A DNA stretch of 44,811 bases from Sulfurisoma sp963709555. Lineage in GTDB: Bacteria; Pseudomonadota; Gammaproteobacteria; Burkholderiales; Rhodocyclaceae. The translations under genes and the position numbers were made by a program. Of the stretch, positions 7,256 through 15,235 are shown piece by piece. Each line of letters begins with the position of its first letter. Position 1 is the stretch's first letter. The stretch is from contig CAVPWR010000001.1 in NCBI GenBank assembly GCA_963709555.1, positions 1 through 44,811 of the forward strand, read 5' to 3'. The notes beneath the pieces were generated by a model. That model worked only from the letters and a program-made list of their open reading frames with translations. It was not told the origin of the DNA and did not search any database.

Positions 7256-9105
7256 GATGGGGGATTCCCGGGTGCGTCCGCGAGCGCGAGGTGAATGGTG
7301 AAGCGCGTGCCGTGTCCCGGTCGACTGTCGATGGCGACGCGGCCGCCGAAGCGCTCGACGATGTTCTTGACGATGGTCAGGCCGAGGCCCGTGCCGGGTT
7401 CGCCGTCGCCGCGGCGGCTGAAGAAGGGGTCGAATATCTGCGGCAGGATCTCCTGCGGAATGCCCATGCCGTCGTCGGTGATCTCGATCACCGCCTCGTC
7501 GGCCTCGACGCCGATACGCGCGATGAGCTGTCCGCCGCGCGGCATCGCGTGGTGGGCGTTCTGCAGCAGGTTGAGCAGCACCATGCGCAGTTCGCCGTCG
7601 TCGGCGAGCACATGGACCGGTGCGTCGGGGCGTTCCAGCTTCTGGGCTATGCCGCGCGTCCGCGCATCGAAATCGAGCAGGCGCAGGGTGTCGTCCACGG
7701 CGACAACGACGTCGATCAGCTGGCGGCTGGAGGTGGGTGCGCGGGTCAGCAGCAGCAGGCGCCGCGTCACGGCGATGCAGTTGTCGATCTCGCCGTCGAT
7801 CAGCCCGAGGTAGTCGCTTACCTGTTCGGGGTCGTGGCGTCCTTCACGGATCTCGCGGCTCAAGCCCTGGACGCCGAGCCGGATCGAGGCGAGGGGGTTG
7901 TGGATCTCGTGGGCCACGCTTGCCGCCAGCAGCCCGAGTTCGGACAGGCGCTGCTCGTGCGAGACGCGGGCGGCTTCGGCGAGGTCGCGGATCGATTCGA
8001 CCATGTAGGCCACGCCGTCGATGTCGACGCGCGCGGCGTGGATCTCCACCGGAAACAGGCTGCCGTCGGCGCGCCGGTGGCGGTGGCTGGCCTTCAGGTG
8101 ATCGCCGTTCGTACGGCATTCCTGTAGCGGACAGGTGACCAGGGTGGCGACGCACTGCTGCTCGCGGCCGTGGCTGCTGTCGTGGCAGGTGCGACCGACG
8201 ACGTCCTCGCGGTCGCGGCCGAGTTGCCCGCAATAGGCCCGGTTGGCGAGCACGATGCGGCGGTCGGCGACGCGGAAGACACGGACGCCGTCGGGCAGTC
8301 CGTCGAGGACCTCCTGCAGGTAGGTTTCATGCGCCCGGATGCGCGCCATCTGCTCGGTCAGCCGCTCGGCCATGCGGTTGAAGCGTCCGCCGAGCCGCGC
8401 CAGTTCGTCGTCGCCGGTGATGGCGACGCGGCGGTCCAGCCGGCCGCCTTCGATGGCGGCGCTGGCCTCGGCCAGGCGCGCCACCGGCTCGAGTACGCGG
8501 CGGCTGAGCAGGCGCCAGAGCAGGGCCAGCAGCAGCAGCAATACGGCCACGCCGGCCCCGGCAAAGGCGAGGGCGCCGAGCCAGGCCTGGCGGCGAATTT
8601 CCGCGGCGTCGTAGTCGACCACGAGGATGCCGTTCACCGGATTGACGGCGACCGGGCCGTGGCAGGCGATGCACTGGGCCTTGTTGGAAACCGGGTTGAC
8701 CGAGCGCAGCACCTCGGCGCCCTGCTCGTTCCGGTCGAAGGCCGCCTGCGGGCCGACGCGCGGGTCGGCGGGCACCAGGTCCGGACGCCGGCTGCCGAGC
8801 GCGCCAGCCGCCGAAGAGAAGCGAACTTCGCCCTGCGGATTGAGGATCATGACGCCGCGTATGCCCGGCTGTTCGCCAAGGCGCGTGACGATGTCGGCCA
8901 GGCCGGGCACGTCGCGCTTGAGCATGGCGTTTTCCAGCGCGGCCTGCAGCAGCAGGTTGAAGCCGAGGGAGGTGTGGCTGCGTTCCTCCACCAAGCGGGA
9001 GCGATAGGCCGAGAGGAAGACCGCCAGCATCAACAGCGATGTGGCGAGGAAGACCACGGCGAGCCGGATCAGTACGTCGCGCTTGAGGGAGTCGCTCTGG
9101 AACAT
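7252..9105 (-). CDS. Haem-c-containing membrane sensor histidine kinase
   Basis: This is a 617-residue kinase with two membrane segments (about 12-32 and 175-198) flanking a periplasmic sensor domain that carries CIACH (145-149), a c-type haem attachment motif. A HAMP domain (about 200-250) and a cytoplasmic PAS domain (about 260-375) follow. The PAS contains five Cys (292, 307, 318, 325, 330), some in the spacing CHDSSHGREQQC and CPLQEC. Then come the phosphoacceptor His399 in VAHEIHNPLASI and a HATPase domain with DDGMGIP and GTGLGLTIVKN. It is intact and coupled to the response regulator. The haem suggests sensing of redox state or a small ligand in the periplasm, as in the haem-PAS sensors of Geobacter; the PAS cysteines could bind a cluster or metal. 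Both sensory roles are inferred. Confidence 0.92.
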   Translation of the reverse strand: MFQSDSLKRDVLIRLAVVFLATSLLMLAVFLSAYRSRLVEERSHTSLGFNLLLQAALENAMLKRDVPGLADIVTRLGEQPGIRGVMILNPQGEVRFSSAAGALGSRRPDLVPADPRVGPQAAFDRNEQGAEVLRSVNPVSNKAQCIACHGPVAVNPVNGILVVDYDAAEIRRQAWLGALAFAGAGVAVLLLLLALLWRLLSRRVLEPVARLAEASAAIEGGRLDRRVAITGDDELARLGGRFNRMAERLTEQMARIRAHETYLQEVLDGLPDGVRVFRVADRRIVLANRAYCGQLGRDREDVVGRTCHDSSHGREQQCVATLVTCPLQECRTNGDHLKASHRHRRADGSLFPVEIHAARVDIDGVAYMVESIRDLAEAARVSHEQRLSELGLLAASVAHEIHNPLASIRLGVQGLSREIREGRHDPEQVSDYLGLIDGEIDNCIAVTRRLLLLTRAPTSSRQLIDVVVAVDDTLRLLDFDARTRGIAQKLERPDAPVHVLADDGELRMVLLNLLQNAHHAMPRGGQLIARIGVEADEAVIEITDDGMGIPQEILPQIFDPFFSRRGDGEPGTGLGLTIVKNIVERFGGRVAIDSRPGHGTRFTIHLALADAPGNPPS

Positions 9106-9212
9106 CGGGCAGCCGTCATGAAATCGGGAGCAGGCCGCCGACTCAAGGTGACGGCCGCTCGCCCAATGATACCGTGCATGCCGCCGGAATCAGGCGGTCG
9201 CGTCGATGCGGA

Positions 9213-9620
9213 TCAGGTCGCTTTGACGCCTGGCGCGCCTATGCGGGCGGCGTTGTTGCCCTTGGCGGGCGTCTTGCCCTCACTGGCCGCCGGCTTTTGC
9301 GCGGCAGGGGTCTTCTCCCCGGCCGTGTCGGCGCCATCCGCTTCTTCGGGCTCGGACTTGACCGTGTCGATCTTGTTCTCGCGCATGTAGCCGTCCATCT
9401 CGCGCCAGCCGGAGAAGATGGCAGCCTTGGAGGCCTTCTTGTTCACCGTGTAGCAATCCTCGAGCGGACGCCCGGAGTGGCGGCAGCCGCTGCCGATGGC
9501 GCGGCCCTCGGCGTCCTGCTTCTCGGCGACCTTGACGGGATCGTCGATGCCGAGCTGCTCGCAGGCGGCCAGCGCGAAGGGGATGAGGATGGCGAGGAGG
9601 AGGGTGGGCGTGCGGTTCAT
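9213..9620 (-). CDS. Small lipoprotein of unknown function
   Basis: This is a 135-residue protein with a lipoprotein signal peptide: positively charged MNRTP, a hydrophobic core and the lipobox LAAC with Cys20. The mature part has a pair of Cys (in SGCRHSGRPLEDC) that could form a disulfide. The C-terminal third is low-complexity, rich in Ala, Pro, Lys and Glu, typical of a linker through periplasm or cell wall. It precedes the sensor-kinase gene on the same strand, about 107 bases away. I do not recognise the family. Confidence 0.75.
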   Translation of the reverse strand: MNRTPTLLLAILIPFALAACEQLGIDDPVKVAEKQDAEGRAIGSGCRHSGRPLEDCYTVNKKASKAAIFSGWREMDGYMRENKIDTVKSEPEEADGADTAGEKTPAAQKPAASEGKTPAKGNNAARIGAPGVKAT

Positions 9621-9674
9621 GGACAGTTCGGGAGACTATGCCAGTCCGATTCTACGGCAGCGGCAGCAGAATCT

Positions 9675-9847
9675 TTAGCCGGCGAAGGCGGCGATGCCGG
9701 TCTGCGCCCGCCCCAGGATCAGCGCATGGATGTCGTGGGTGCCCTCGTAGCCCGGGCGTAGGCGCGCGCGGCATCGCGCACCAGGCGTTCTTCCCCGCTC
9801 AACTGGTCGTCGAGCAGCAGCGGGTCATCCCGTTGGAAGCCGGTCAT
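9675..9847 (-). pseudogene. Glutaryl-CoA dehydrogenase remnant with large internal deletion
   Basis: The start at 9847 opens with about 33 residues typical of the GcdH N-terminus (DPLLLDDQLSGEERLVRDAA). Immediately afterwards the sequence jumps to the GcdH C-terminus (GYEGTHDIHALILGRAQTG, then IAAFAG and TAA at 9675). The second part is in a different frame from the first. GcdH is normally about 390 residues, so roughly 1 kb is missing and the catalytic Glu region is lost. It lies 11 bases after the CoA ligase stop, as if it had been the next gene of the operon. This is either a real deletion allele or an assembly deletion. Confidence 0.75.
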
Positions 9848-9858
9848 CCAGGCATGCC

Positions 9859-11484
9859 TCAGGTGGTCATTGCCTCGCGCAGGCGGAAGCGCTGCAGCTT
9901 GCCGGTCTCGGTGCGTGGCAGCGCGCTGCGGAATTCGATGGCGCGCGGCACCTTGAACGGCGCCAGCAGCGACTTGACATGGTCTTGCAGTTCCCGCGCC
10001 AGTGCGTCGTTCGCCGTGACGCCGGGCCTGGTCACGACGCAGGCCTTGACGGCCTGGCCGCGCTCGGCGTCGGCCACGCCGACCACCCCGCACTCGGCCA
10101 CGGCCGGATGGGTCAGCAGCGCCTCCTCGACCTCGGGGCCGCCGATGTTGCAGCCGGCGGAAATGATCAGGTCGTCGGTGCGCGCGGCGAAGTGGAAATA
10201 GCCATCCTCGTCCATCCAGTAAGCGTCGCCGGTGATGTTCCAGCCGTCCTGCACGTAGGCCTGCTGGCGCGGGTCGTCGAGGTAGCGGCAGCCGGTAGGG
10301 CCCTTGACGGCGAGGCGGCCGACCACGCCCGGTGGCACGGCCCGGCCGGCGGCATCGAGCACGGCGGCGCGATAGCCGGGCATCGGCTTGCCGGTGGCGC
10401 CCGGCCGCATCTCGGCGGCGCGCGCCGAAATGAAGATGTGCAGCATCTCGGTCGAGCCGATGCCGTCGATCAAGGCGATGCCCGTGGCCTCGCGCCACTG
10501 CGCGAAGGTGGCGGCCGGCAGCGGCTCGCCGGCCGAGACGCAGCGGCGCAGGCTGGACAGGTCGTGGCCGCCGGCCAGCGGCAGCATCTGGCGGTAGAAG
10601 GTCGGCGTGGCGAACAGCGTGGTGACGCGCCGTGCGGCGATGATCCCGAGCAGCGATTCGGGCGCGGGTTGCGGCAGCAGCAGCGCTGCGGCGCCCAGCG
10701 CCAGCGGGAACAGCAACAGCCCGCCGAGACCGAAGGTGAAGGCCAGCGGCGAGGGGCCGCAGAAAAGATCGTCGGGCCCGGCTTCGAGGATGCTGTGCGG
10801 GAAACAGGCGCAGGTGGCCATGATGTCGCGGTGGCTGTGCATCGCCCCCTTGGGCACGCCCGTGGTGCCGGAGGTGAAGGCGATCAGGGCGATGTCGTCG
10901 GCGGCCGTGGCGACGGCGGCGAAGCCCGGAGCCTTGCCGGCGAGGCGTGTCGCCAGCGCCGACTTTTCCGGGTTGTCGTCGAAGCCCATCACCTCGCGCA
11001 GCACCGGGCAGCGCGCCCGCGCGACATCGAATTCGGCGGCCAGCGCGATTTCGCAGAAGGCGTGCGTGACCTGCGCCTTGGCGATGATCTCGGCCAGTTC
11101 CTTGGCCCGCAGCAGCGGCATGGTCGTGACCGCGATGCAGCCGGCCTTCTGCACGGCGAGCCAGATGGCGGCCAGCGTCGGCGTGTTGCAGCCGCGCAGC
11201 AGCACGCGGTTGCCGGGCACCGCGCCCATGTCTTCGGTGAGCACCCGGGCGATGCGGTCGACGCGGTCGCGCAAGGCCGCATAGCTGAGCCCGGCAGCGG
11301 GCGAGAGCAGGGCGGTCCGCTCGCCCCAGCCGCGCTCGTCGACGGCGCGATCGAGGAGTTCGGCAGCGCAGTTGAGCCGTTCGGGAAAGCGCAGTTGCGG
11401 CAGCTCGTAAACGAACTCCGGCGACGACGCCTGCGGCGGCAGGCGGTCGCGGGCGAAGCTGTCGAGGTGCGCCGAAGCGATCAC
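9859..11484 (-). CDS. 2-aminobenzoate/benzoate-type CoA ligase
   Basis: This cytoplasmic AMP-forming acyl-CoA synthetase activates an aromatic acid to its CoA thioester using ATP. It has 541 residues, the usual length of the family. Visible motifs are the P-loop TSGTTGVPKG, the adenylate motif DGIGSTEMLH, the hinge region DGWNITGD ... RTDDLI and the C-terminal catalytic Lys in RTETGKLQRF. The N-terminus (AHLDSFARDRLPP) looks like 2-aminobenzoate-CoA ligases of Azoarcus. The start at 11484 overlaps the MarR gene stop by four bases. With the monooxygenase it would make and then hydroxylate an aromatic acyl-CoA. Benzoate, 2-aminobenzoate or salicylate are the candidate substrates; 2-aminobenzoate is favoured but not proven. 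Confidence 0.88.
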   Translation of the reverse strand: MIASAHLDSFARDRLPPQASSPEFVYELPQLRFPERLNCAAELLDRAVDERGWGERTALLSPAAGLSYAALRDRVDRIARVLTEDMGAVPGNRVLLRGCNTPTLAAIWLAVQKAGCIAVTTMPLLRAKELAEIIAKAQVTHAFCEIALAAEFDVARARCPVLREVMGFDDNPEKSALATRLAGKAPGFAAVATAADDIALIAFTSGTTGVPKGAMHSHRDIMATCACFPHSILEAGPDDLFCGPSPLAFTFGLGGLLLFPLALGAAALLLPQPAPESLLGIIAARRVTTLFATPTFYRQMLPLAGGHDLSSLRRCVSAGEPLPAATFAQWREATGIALIDGIGSTEMLHIFISARAAEMRPGATGKPMPGYRAAVLDAAGRAVPPGVVGRLAVKGPTGCRYLDDPRQQAYVQDGWNITGDAYWMDEDGYFHFAARTDDLIISAGCNIGGPEVEEALLTHPAVAECGVVGVADAERGQAVKACVVTRPGVTANDALARELQDHVKSLLAPFKVPRAIEFRSALPRTETGKLQRFRLREAMTT

Positions 11485-11978
11485 TTTTCCCGGGGCGAGG
11501 CGAGTTGCTGCTTGAGCACGGCCAGCAGTTCGTGGAGGTCGGTGCGCTGGCGCTCACCCATGCCGCTGAACAGTTCGACGATCCATTCCCTGTGCGCGTC
11601 GGCCATCTTCTTGAAGGCGCGGCGCCCTTCGGGCGTGAGCTTGACGATGTAGGCGCGGCGGTCGGCCGGGTTGTCCTCGCGCACCACCAGGCCCTCGGCC
11701 ACCAGCTGGTCGGTGATGCCGGTGACGTTGCCGCCGGTGACCATCATGCGCTTCGACAGCTCGCCCATCTTGAGCCCGCCCGGGACGCGCTCGAGCTGGG
11801 CCATGAGGTCGAAGCGCGGCAGCGTGATGTCGAACTGCTGGCGCAGGCGCGAGCGCACCTCGCCCTCGATCAGGTTGGTGCAGGCCATCATGCGCAGCCA
11901 CAGGCGCAGCGCCTGATGATCGTCGGAGGTGGCCCGCGTTTCCATGTCGCTGCTGCGGGAGGCCGGGGTTGTGGTCAT
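11481..11978 (-). CDS. MarR-family transcription regulator
   Basis: This is a 165-residue winged-helix regulator. The core shows the MarR fold: a dimerisation helix, the recognition region MGELSKRMMVTGGNVTGITD and the wing motif DRRAYIVKLTPEG. The frame stays open far upstream, but the ATG at 11978 follows GGAG eight bases away and removes residues that belong to the preceding gene's region. It lies between the monooxygenase and ligase genes, and its stop overlaps the ligase start. MarR proteins beside aromatic CoA ligases usually repress the pathway and are released by the aryl-CoA; that role is inferred here. Confidence 0.9.
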   Translation of the reverse strand: MTTTPASRSSDMETRATSDDHQALRLWLRMMACTNLIEGEVRSRLRQQFDITLPRFDLMAQLERVPGGLKMGELSKRMMVTGGNVTGITDQLVAEGLVVREDNPADRRAYIVKLTPEGRRAFKKMADAHREWIVELFSGMGERQRTDLHELLAVLKQQLASPREK

Positions 11979-11996
11979 TGCTAATCTCCAGGCAAA

Positions 11997-12008
11997 TCGA
12001 AATATCGA
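11997..12008. promoter_or_regulatory. Possible MarR operator
   Basis: TCGAAATATCGA, a near-perfect 12-bp palindrome (10 of 12 symmetric), lies in the 38-bp gap between the monooxygenase stop and the MarR start. The gap is AT-rich compared with its surroundings. Its place in front of the MarR gene suggests autoregulation, but the match is to symmetry only. Confidence 0.3.
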
Positions 12009-12016
12009 AACGTTGA

Positions 12017-13171
12017 TTATCGCGCCGCAACGGAAAAACTTTGCATCAATTGCGGGTCGCGCCGGCGCAGTTCGTCCGGGTCGAGGCGGCCGCTGCTGGT
12101 GAGCAGCGCATAGGCGAACTGATGCGGCTCCAGCAGCGCGTGTTCGGCGACGTTCTCGAACCACTCCATGCGGCGGAAGCCGGTTTCCTGGACGCGCTGC
12201 GCGACGGGCTCGCGCGCCGTCTGGTAGCTGTCGAGCGCCACGGCAAGGTCGGCATGGGCGGCGAGGCTGCGCGCCAGTTCGATGGCATCCTCCATGGCCA
12301 GGCGCGTGCCGGAGCCGATGGAGAAGTGTGCGGTGTGGGCGGCATCGCCGATCAGCACCGTGCGGCCGTGCCACCAGCGCCGGCAGTGGATGCTGGCGAA
12401 GCGTTGCCAGCCCGAGGGATGGTCGAATTGCCGGCTGTTGCCGATCAGCGGTTCGCCCGCGAGCACGTCCGAAAACAGCCGCTCGCTGAAAGCGATCGAC
12501 TCCTCGTAGGGCATGTGCTCGAGGCCGGCCTCGCGCCAGACCGACTCGGGCGTCTCGATGATGCAGGATGAGGTCAGGTCGTCGTAGCGGTAGGCGTGCA
12601 GATTGAACCAGCCGTGCTGTGTCTCGCGGAAGGCGAAGGTGAAGGCGTCGAAGCGGCGCGTCGAACCGAGCCAGAGGTAGCGGTTGGTCGATTCGCGGAT
12701 CGCGGGTTCGAATATCTCCGCCTGCGACTGCCTGACAGCGCTGTGGATGCCGTCGGCGCCGACGACCAGGTCGTGCTCGAGCCAGGGTGCGCGATCCGTG
12801 GCGACATCGGCGAACTCGACGCCGCTGCGGATGGTGACCCCGAGTTCCCCGGCGCGGGCCTGCAGGATGCGGATCAGGCGGGCGCGCGAGATGCCGGAGA
12901 AGCCGTGGCCGTGGGCGGTGATCCGCTCGCCCTTGAAATGGATGTCGATATCGCTCCAGTGGTGGAAGCTGCGCGTGATCTCGGCGTGGGTCTTCGGGTC
13001 GGCCTGGCGCAGGGTTTCCAGCGCCCGGTCCGAAAAGACGATGCCCCAGCCGAAGCTGTCCTCCGGGCGGTGGCGCTCGATGACCTCGATGGCGTGCGCA
13101 GGCTCGGCAAGCTTGGCGAGGATGGCGAAGTAGAGTCCGGCGGGACCGCCGCCGAGGCAGGCGATGCGCAA
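12017..13171 (-). CDS. FAD-dependent aromatic acyl-CoA monooxygenase (N-terminal half of the ABM/salicylyl-CoA 5-hydroxylase family)
   Basis: This is a 384-residue class A flavin monooxygenase. It has the Rossmann FAD motif GGGPAGLY (8-15), a DG motif around DLVVGADGIHS, and the GDAAH motif (LIGDAAHTAHFSIGSGT) binding the flavin phosphate. The sequence matches the N-terminal part of 2-aminobenzoyl-CoA monooxygenase/reductase and the so-called bifunctional salicylyl-CoA 5-hydroxylases. Those usually run to about 770 residues with a C-terminal Old Yellow Enzyme domain. Here the protein stops soon after LLTSSGRLDPDELRRRDP with a TAA. No OYE-like reading frame follows; the MarR gene does. It may be a stand-alone hydroxylase or a truncated form. 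It probably acts on the product of the neighbouring CoA ligase. Confidence 0.85.
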   Translation of the reverse strand: MRIACLGGGPAGLYFAILAKLAEPAHAIEVIERHRPEDSFGWGIVFSDRALETLRQADPKTHAEITRSFHHWSDIDIHFKGERITAHGHGFSGISRARLIRILQARAGELGVTIRSGVEFADVATDRAPWLEHDLVVGADGIHSAVRQSQAEIFEPAIRESTNRYLWLGSTRRFDAFTFAFRETQHGWFNLHAYRYDDLTSSCIIETPESVWREAGLEHMPYEESIAFSERLFSDVLAGEPLIGNSRQFDHPSGWQRFASIHCRRWWHGRTVLIGDAAHTAHFSIGSGTRLAMEDAIELARSLAAHADLAVALDSYQTAREPVAQRVQETGFRRMEWFENVAEHALLEPHQFAYALLTSSGRLDPDELRRRDPQLMQSFSVAAR

Positions 13172-13172
13172 G

Positions 13173-13745
13173 TCAGGTGACGTCGTGGTCGTGCAGTTTC
13201 CTGGCCAGGGTCCGAATCTGCTCGGGCGTGAGATGATCCTCGCCGCGGCGACGGAACAGCAGCCAGGCCAGGGCGCCGTTGATCAGCAGCAGAACCACCT
13301 CGATATAGAGAATGGAAGTGATGATCTGCCGCTTCGAGTTGTCGGCGAAGATGAAGTAGAAGCCCTCGAAGGTGGGAATCACGGCCTTGGTGATGGCGCT
13401 GTAGTTTTCGAACGGCGGAAACAGCAGCATCACGATGAGGTTGATCGCTACCAGCCAGAGCACGCCGCGCTGCAGTCGCGTCATGCCGGCGCGTGCCCGG
13501 TCAGGCAGGGGACCGTTCAGCAGCAGCCAGGCGATGGCGGCGTTGATGACGATCACGAGGATTTCGAGGGTGAGGAAATCGCGGTTGATGACGCGGTTGG
13601 GCAGGGCGGAGAAGGCCCAGTAGAAACCGTCGAAGGTCGGGATGTTGCCGCGCTGCAGCGAAAGGTAGTCGTGCGGCGGAAAGAGCAGCATCAGCGCCAG
13701 GTTGAGCGCGGCGATGACTAGCGCGATGGCTTGCGAGCGGTTCAT
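13173..13745 (-). CDS. Internally duplicated inner-membrane protein of unknown function
   Basis: This is a 190-residue protein with about four membrane segments. Residues 14-78 and 101-166 are two copies of one unit: each starts with NL.(L/V)MLLFPP, contains IPTF(D/E)GFY and ends in a hydrophobic helix followed by AWLL. A basic, soluble tail follows (HLTPEQIRTLARKLHDHD). The stop lies two bases before the monooxygenase start, so they may be cotranscribed. I do not recognise the family. The duplication suggests a pseudo-symmetric pore, carrier or scaffold, but nothing in the sequence proves it. Confidence 0.75.
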   Translation of the reverse strand: MNRSQAIALVIAALNLALMLLFPPHDYLSLQRGNIPTFDGFYWAFSALPNRVINRDFLTLEILVIVINAAIAWLLLNGPLPDRARAGMTRLQRGVLWLVAINLIVMLLFPPFENYSAITKAVIPTFEGFYFIFADNSKRQIITSILYIEVVLLLINGALAWLLFRRRGEDHLTPEQIRTLARKLHDHDVT

Positions 13746-13831
13746 GCCCGGGTAGGGTAGCTGAGTGATCGGCCGAGAGCAAGCGAGGGGCCTATCCTGC
13801 TAAACTCACCGTCTGTTTCCTTGACGACGGG

Positions 13832-15115
13832 ATGACCATGATCCGGAAGCTACTCTTCGCCGCACTGGGCCTCTGGCTGCCCTGTGCCCAGGCCCAGGAC
13901 ATCACCCTGCGCCACGAACTTGCCGGGCAGCAGATCGGTGCCCTGACCAACCTGGTGGTGCGCTTCAACGTCGAGCAGCAGGGCAAGTCCAAGGTGATGC
14001 TGCAGGATTTGAAAGGCCTGCAGGGCAGCGCCGAACTGCAACAGCCGCCCCATCTCGCGCTGCTCGATCCCACCGACAACCAGCGCTTCTTCGGCACCAG
14101 CCCGCGCTTCCTGCCGCTGCATCAGGTCATGGAAGCGTCGAAACTGAAGCTCGAGGCCAAGGCTTTCTATCCCCAGATGGCTGGTGCCGTCGACGATCTC
14201 AAAGGCAGGATCCAGGCCCTGCCGCTGGCGCATGCGCTGCCGGTGCTCTACTACAACCGCGATGCCTTCGTCCGCTCCGGCCTCGATCCCGACAATCCGC
14301 CCAGGACCTGGTGGGAGGTGCAGACCGCCGCCGGCAAGCTCTTCGACGCCGGCTATAAGTGCCCGCTGACTTCGTCGAAGTTCGCCTGGGTGCATGTGGA
14401 CAACATGTCCTCGCAACACGGCGAGCCGGTGCTGGCGAAGGACGGCAAGATCGACAGGGTGGCGCTCAACACCCTGGTGCATGTCAAACACATCGCCCTG
14501 CTGGCGAGCTGGCAGAAGAGTTTCTATTTCCATTACTTCGGTCCCGGCCGCGAAGGCGACGCCAAGTTCATGTCGGGCGAGTGCTCGATGCTGACCGGCG
14601 AGTCGCCGCTCTACGTCGAACTGAAGAAGTCGAACGGCTTCCGTTTCGGCGTCGCCGAACTGCCGCATTACGACGACGTGCGCGGGGCGCGCCCGGCCGA
14701 CGTACTGCCCGATGGCGCCGCCCTGTGGGCGCTGCCGGGCAAGCACAAGGACGAATACGCCGTGATTGCACGTTTCGTCGAATTCCTGCTTAAGCCCGAA
14801 AACCAGCGCGAGTGGGTCCAGGCGACGGGCTTCCTGCCGATGATGCCGGCGGCCATCGATGCGCTCAAAGCCGGCGGCGGCTCGCCCGCCCTGCTCGAGA
14901 AGGTGGCCAAGCGCCTCTCGGTGGTGCCCTCGGCCGCCGAGCGCACCAAGCACGACGGCGGGCGCAGCCGAATCCGCGGCATCCTCAACGAGGAGATCGA
15001 ATTCGTCTGGGGCAACAAGAAGCCGGCCAAGGAGGCGCTCGACACGGCGATGCAGCGCGCCAACGCCGAGGTGCAACTGCCTGTCGCGGAGCCGCCGCCG
15101 GGCAAGAAGAAGTAG
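13832..15115 (+). CDS. UgpB-like extracellular solute-binding protein (ABC family 1)
   Basis: This is a 427-residue periplasmic binding protein with a signal peptide (MIRKLLFAALGLWLPCAQA, cleavage before QD). The mature protein begins ITLRHEL, as in sn-glycerol-3-phosphate-binding proteins. It has the family segments ALPVLYYNRDAF, SSKFAWVHVDNMSSQHG and LPDGAALWALPG, a helix with PENQREWVQATGFLP, and a Lys-rich tail. An internal ATG at 13838 gives the better signal peptide, so the first two codons may not be used. No permease or ATPase gene is nearby, so it is an orphan in this window. The ligand is not known; a phosphodiester or sugar phosphate would fit the family. Confidence 0.85.
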   Translation: MTMIRKLLFAALGLWLPCAQAQDITLRHELAGQQIGALTNLVVRFNVEQQGKSKVMLQDLKGLQGSAELQQPPHLALLDPTDNQRFFGTSPRFLPLHQVMEASKLKLEAKAFYPQMAGAVDDLKGRIQALPLAHALPVLYYNRDAFVRSGLDPDNPPRTWWEVQTAAGKLFDAGYKCPLTSSKFAWVHVDNMSSQHGEPVLAKDGKIDRVALNTLVHVKHIALLASWQKSFYFHYFGPGREGDAKFMSGECSMLTGESPLYVELKKSNGFRFGVAELPHYDDVRGARPADVLPDGAALWALPGKHKDEYAVIARFVEFLLKPENQREWVQATGFLPMMPAAIDALKAGGGSPALLEKVAKRLSVVPSAAERTKHDGGRSRIRGILNEEIEFVWGNKKPAKEALDTAMQRANAEVQLPVAEPPPGKKK

Positions 15116-15235
15116 CCTGGGGTCGCCAAGGCACGCGGTTACGAATGATTACATCTTGCCTGTCACCGCTGCGACGGCGTTGAGCGTTGGTTCTCGCATG
15201 GGAATGACCCATGCCACTTACCAGGAGATCGTTCG

